Shown here: positions 62,145 to 64,000 of the stretch, in pieces
How the letters are laid out: each line of letters opens with the position of its first letter
Numbering within the stretch: the stretch's first letter is position 1
From: CAVSJJ01 sp963728395
Lineage (GTDB): Bacteria; Actinomycetota; Actinomycetes; Actinomycetales; Dermatophilaceae
Length of the DNA: 64,000 bases
NCBI GenBank assembly: GCA_963728395.1
Contig: CAVSJJ010000008.1
Location: 1-64,000, forward strand
Direction of reading: 5' to 3'
Notes under the pieces: model-generated
Seen by the model: the letters and a program-made list of their open reading frames with translations, nothing else
Told to the model about the DNA's origin: nothing
Database searches by the model: none
Program-made: the position numbers and the translations under genes

Positions 62145-62699
62145 TCACTCGGTTGCGCGCGACTCGACGAGGGCAACGGCAGCGAGCGGGATGGTTCGGA
62201 CCGCGAGGACGTTCGTCGCGCGGCGGGGCAGCTCGGCGGGGTGCTCCGCGAGGTCGAGACTGTCGGCACCGACCGCGTCGATCGTCCCGACGACCACCGA
62301 CCCGTCGACGTCGATGACCCGGACGACGGCCCGGTCCCGCGACAGGGCGCGGAGGGCATAGCCGAGCCCGAAGCGCCGGGCCGTCCGCTCCTGCACCGCG
62401 CCGGCTCCGAGACCCGTCACGGAGGTCACGGACGGAAGGGGGACGAGCGCCTCGCGACGCCCCGCCCCCGTCGCGAGCAGGACCCAGTCGTCGCCGAGGT
62501 CGGTGATCTCGCCCTCGACCCGGCCACCGGCGCGGACAGTGAGCCGGAGGGTCCGGCCGCGGTGGGCGGCGAGCCGGGACTGGAGGGTGATCCCGGCGCG
62601 TTCACGCCGGGTCCGGTCGGCGACCTCGGCGTCCCGGTCCCGACGCTCCTCGGCCTCCCACTGGGCATCGAGGTCGTCGAACAACCCCTCCCACCTCAT
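62145..62699 (-). CDS. Hypothetical protein, possible Sm/LSm-like beta fold
   Basis: 184 residues from ATG 62699. Residues 1-45 are charged helix (MRWEGLFDDLDAQWEAEERR). Then LTVRAGGRVEGEITDLGDDW, VLLATGAGRREALVPL and VRVIDVDGSVVVGTIDAVGA read like two strand-rich repeats. The pattern is familiar from conserved actinobacterial genes near secA, but I know no function. Confidence 0.7.
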   Translation of the reverse strand: MRWEGLFDDLDAQWEAEERRDRDAEVADRTRRERAGITLQSRLAAHRGRTLRLTVRAGGRVEGEITDLGDDWVLLATGAGRREALVPLPSVTSVTGLGAGAVQERTARRFGLGYALRALSRDRAVVRVIDVDGSVVVGTIDAVGADSLDLAEHPAELPRRATNVLAVRTIPLAAVALVESRATE

Positions 62700-62774
62700 G
62701 GCCGGGCAGCCTACCCGGGCGGCCGTCCACAGCCCCCGTTGCGCACCCACGGGCCGAGTTCTAGGGTCAAACGC

Positions 62775-63521
62775 ATGCAAACAGCCTCAAACGACACTGT
62801 TGGCCGCCGAAGGGGTGGGTCGGCCCGCACCCTGGTGCTCGCCGGCGTCCTCGGCCTCGCCGTCCCGGCGCTCGCAGCGGGCCTGGCCCGGTGCGCCCTC
62901 GCCGCGGCCCGGGCATGCCTCGTTCCGGGTCCGGCCCGGCCGGCCGATCCGCTGACCGCGACCGTCGCGGCCCTCGCCCTCCTTCTGCTCGGGTGGCTCT
63001 GGGCCGGGGCCGTGGCCACCGCGCTTGCGACCCGCCCGGGCCGACTCGGCGCCCGGGCCGCCGCGCTCAGCGCCCGCATCGCGCCGCGACTGCTCCGCGG
63101 GCTCGTCTGCGGAGCGCTCGGCGCCGGTCTCGCGCTCGCACCGCCAGCGACCGCCTCCCCGGCGCCGGCGGGCTACGCCACCGCCCTGCTCGCGGGCGAG
63201 CGCGCCCCGGACCCCACCCTCGCGCCCGACCCTGCCCCGGCGCCGGACTGGGTGCCCCGCGCGCCGGCACGCCGGCCGCAGCCGGACCCGGCGCTGCTCG
63301 TCCGCCGTCCCGGGTCCGACGACGAGCCGGCGGAGGTCGTCGTCCGTCGAGGGGACACGTTGTGGGAGATCGCCGCCCGTCACCTCGGGGCCGGGTCCAG
63401 CACGGCGGAGGTCGCCCGAGCCTGGCCGCGGTGGTATGCCGCCAACCGCGCCGTCATCGGCGCCGACCCGGACCTGATCCGGCCGGGCCAGCGGCTGCGC
63501 GTCCCCGAGCCGGTGCCGTGA
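62775..63521 (+). CDS. LysM-domain membrane protein
   Basis: 248 residues. Three hydrophobic helices at about 18-120 (including LTATVAALALLLLGWLWAGA) precede a Pro/Ala-rich linker and a C-terminal LysM domain, VVVRRGDTLWEIAARHLGAG ending LIRPGQRLRVPEP. It would anchor in the membrane and bind peptidoglycan. Its stop overlaps the start of the next gene (GTGA), a pair often seen upstream of secA in actinobacteria. Confidence 0.9.
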   Translation: MQTASNDTVGRRRGGSARTLVLAGVLGLAVPALAAGLARCALAAARACLVPGPARPADPLTATVAALALLLLGWLWAGAVATALATRPGRLGARAAALSARIAPRLLRGLVCGALGAGLALAPPATASPAPAGYATALLAGERAPDPTLAPDPAPAPDWVPRAPARRPQPDPALLVRRPGSDDEPAEVVVRRGDTLWEIAARHLGAGSSTAEVARAWPRWYAANRAVIGADPDLIRPGQRLRVPEPVP

Positions 63522-64000
63522 CCGCCCCGGCGGGGCGGCCCGCGGTTGGACCGGTGCGGGTCGCACCCGCGCCCCGGTCCCGACCACCCGCCCTGCCCCT
63601 CGCCGTCGCACTCGACCGCGCCCGCGAGGGCGCCGAGCGGAACGGCTACGTCCAGGACGCCCTCGCCGTCGACTTCTCCCGCGCGCTGGATCGCCAGGTC
63701 TTCGGCCCGCAGAGCACCGCGCGCGCCGACCTGCCGGATCCGCGCCCGTGGGCTGCCCGGCTCGCCCAGGCGCTCGTCGAGGTGATGATCGGCGCCCGGC
63801 CCGCCCCCCAAGTGCTGCGGTGGACGACCCCTGAGGTGTATGCCGTCCTCGCCCGGCGGGGCGCGTTGGCCGCGCGCCGGGCCGGGGCCGCCCGCGCGGC
63901 GGGCGCCTCCCCCCGCCGCGCGCGGGTCGCGGTGCGCAGGGTGCTCGTCTGCGAGCCGGCCGACGGCGTCGCCGAGGCGTCGGTCGTCCTCGTCGACGGC
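63518..64000 (+). CDS. Rv3235-family protein, cut by window edge
   Basis: 161 codons are visible from GTG 63518. After a Pro-rich start, AVDFSRALDRQVFGPQSTAR, PWAARLAQALVEVMIGARPA and PQVLRWTTPEVYAVLARRGA followed by VRRVLVCEPADGVAEASVVL match the conserved Rv3235-like domain (SecA-like C-terminal fold of unknown role). The C-terminus lies outside the window. Coupled to the LysM gene by a four-base overlap. Confidence 0.8.
   Translation, partial: MTAPAGRPAVGPVRVAPAPRSRPPALPLAVALDRAREGAERNGYVQDALAVDFSRALDRQVFGPQSTARADLPDPRPWAARLAQALVEVMIGARPAPQVLRWTTPEVYAVLARRGALAARRAGAARAAGASPRRARVAVRRVLVCEPADGVAEASVVLVDG

Overview
The window is high-G+C DNA (about 70 % or more) from an actinobacterium. Most likely it is a relative of the Intrasporangiaceae (Janibacter, Phycicoccus, Tetrasphaera type). 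This placement is inferred from WhiB1 beside PdtaS, Lsr2, HelR, a SigK/RskA locus, two WS/DGAT acyltransferases, a Tad-pilus CpaE/SAF pair, and an Rv3235-like gene at the right edge. No rRNA or chromosomal origin is visible; there is one tRNA (Phe).

Layout. 1-6.4 kb is backbone: frameshifted remnants of a LutA-like protein and a HAD phosphatase, an alpha/beta hydrolase, a WS/DGAT enzyme, and helR preceded by a near-perfect rifamycin-associated element. At 6.6 kb tRNA-Phe marks the left edge of an accessory region reaching about 31.7 kb. It holds lsr2, a TIR (Cap12/Pycsar-type) protein with a small partner gene, a type III restriction-modification locus (mod, res) broken by many indels, a truncated and frameshifted MobF relaxase with two small companions, a NUDIX gene facing a frameshifted XRE/TPR regulator, a cluster of DnaA-box-like sites, and a pile-up of insertion elements. 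The pile-up contains an ISL3 transposase split by a complete group II intron, two IS110-family elements and a decapitated methyltransferase. The right edge is a tadA/cpaF gene cut after about 84 codons.

31.9-64 kb is again backbone: a YihY/BrkB membrane protein, a SHOCT protein, a substrate-binding/VWA protein, a large YukD-FHA-FtsK (EccC/EssC-like) ATPase, whiB1/pdtaS, NAD-glutamate dehydrogenase, a PLP decarboxylase, and a SigK regulon (molybdopterin oxidoreductase with an internal deletion, fasciclin lipoprotein, sigK, rskA). After these come two small helical WXG-like proteins, a DUF2505 protein, a 53-bp tandem repeat, pruA, a second WS/DGAT, cpaE and SAF genes, a BldC-type HTH protein, and a LysM membrane protein translationally coupled to an Rv3235-like gene.

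Two sequence-level signals stand out. The 7-mer GTATGCC/GGCATAC occurs about 40 times in any frame and on either strand in backbone DNA, but is nearly absent from two accessory stretches (6.43-15.36 and 20.4-31.7 kb). A repeat family with core CAACAACTYCCCWATTGGG sits between convergent genes at 2.5 and 55.8 kb. Frameshifts cluster in a few genes (1-1.3, 9.8-14.6, 14.9-17.9, 19.4-21.4 and 51.3 kb) while the rest is clean. Either local sequence error or real decay could explain this.
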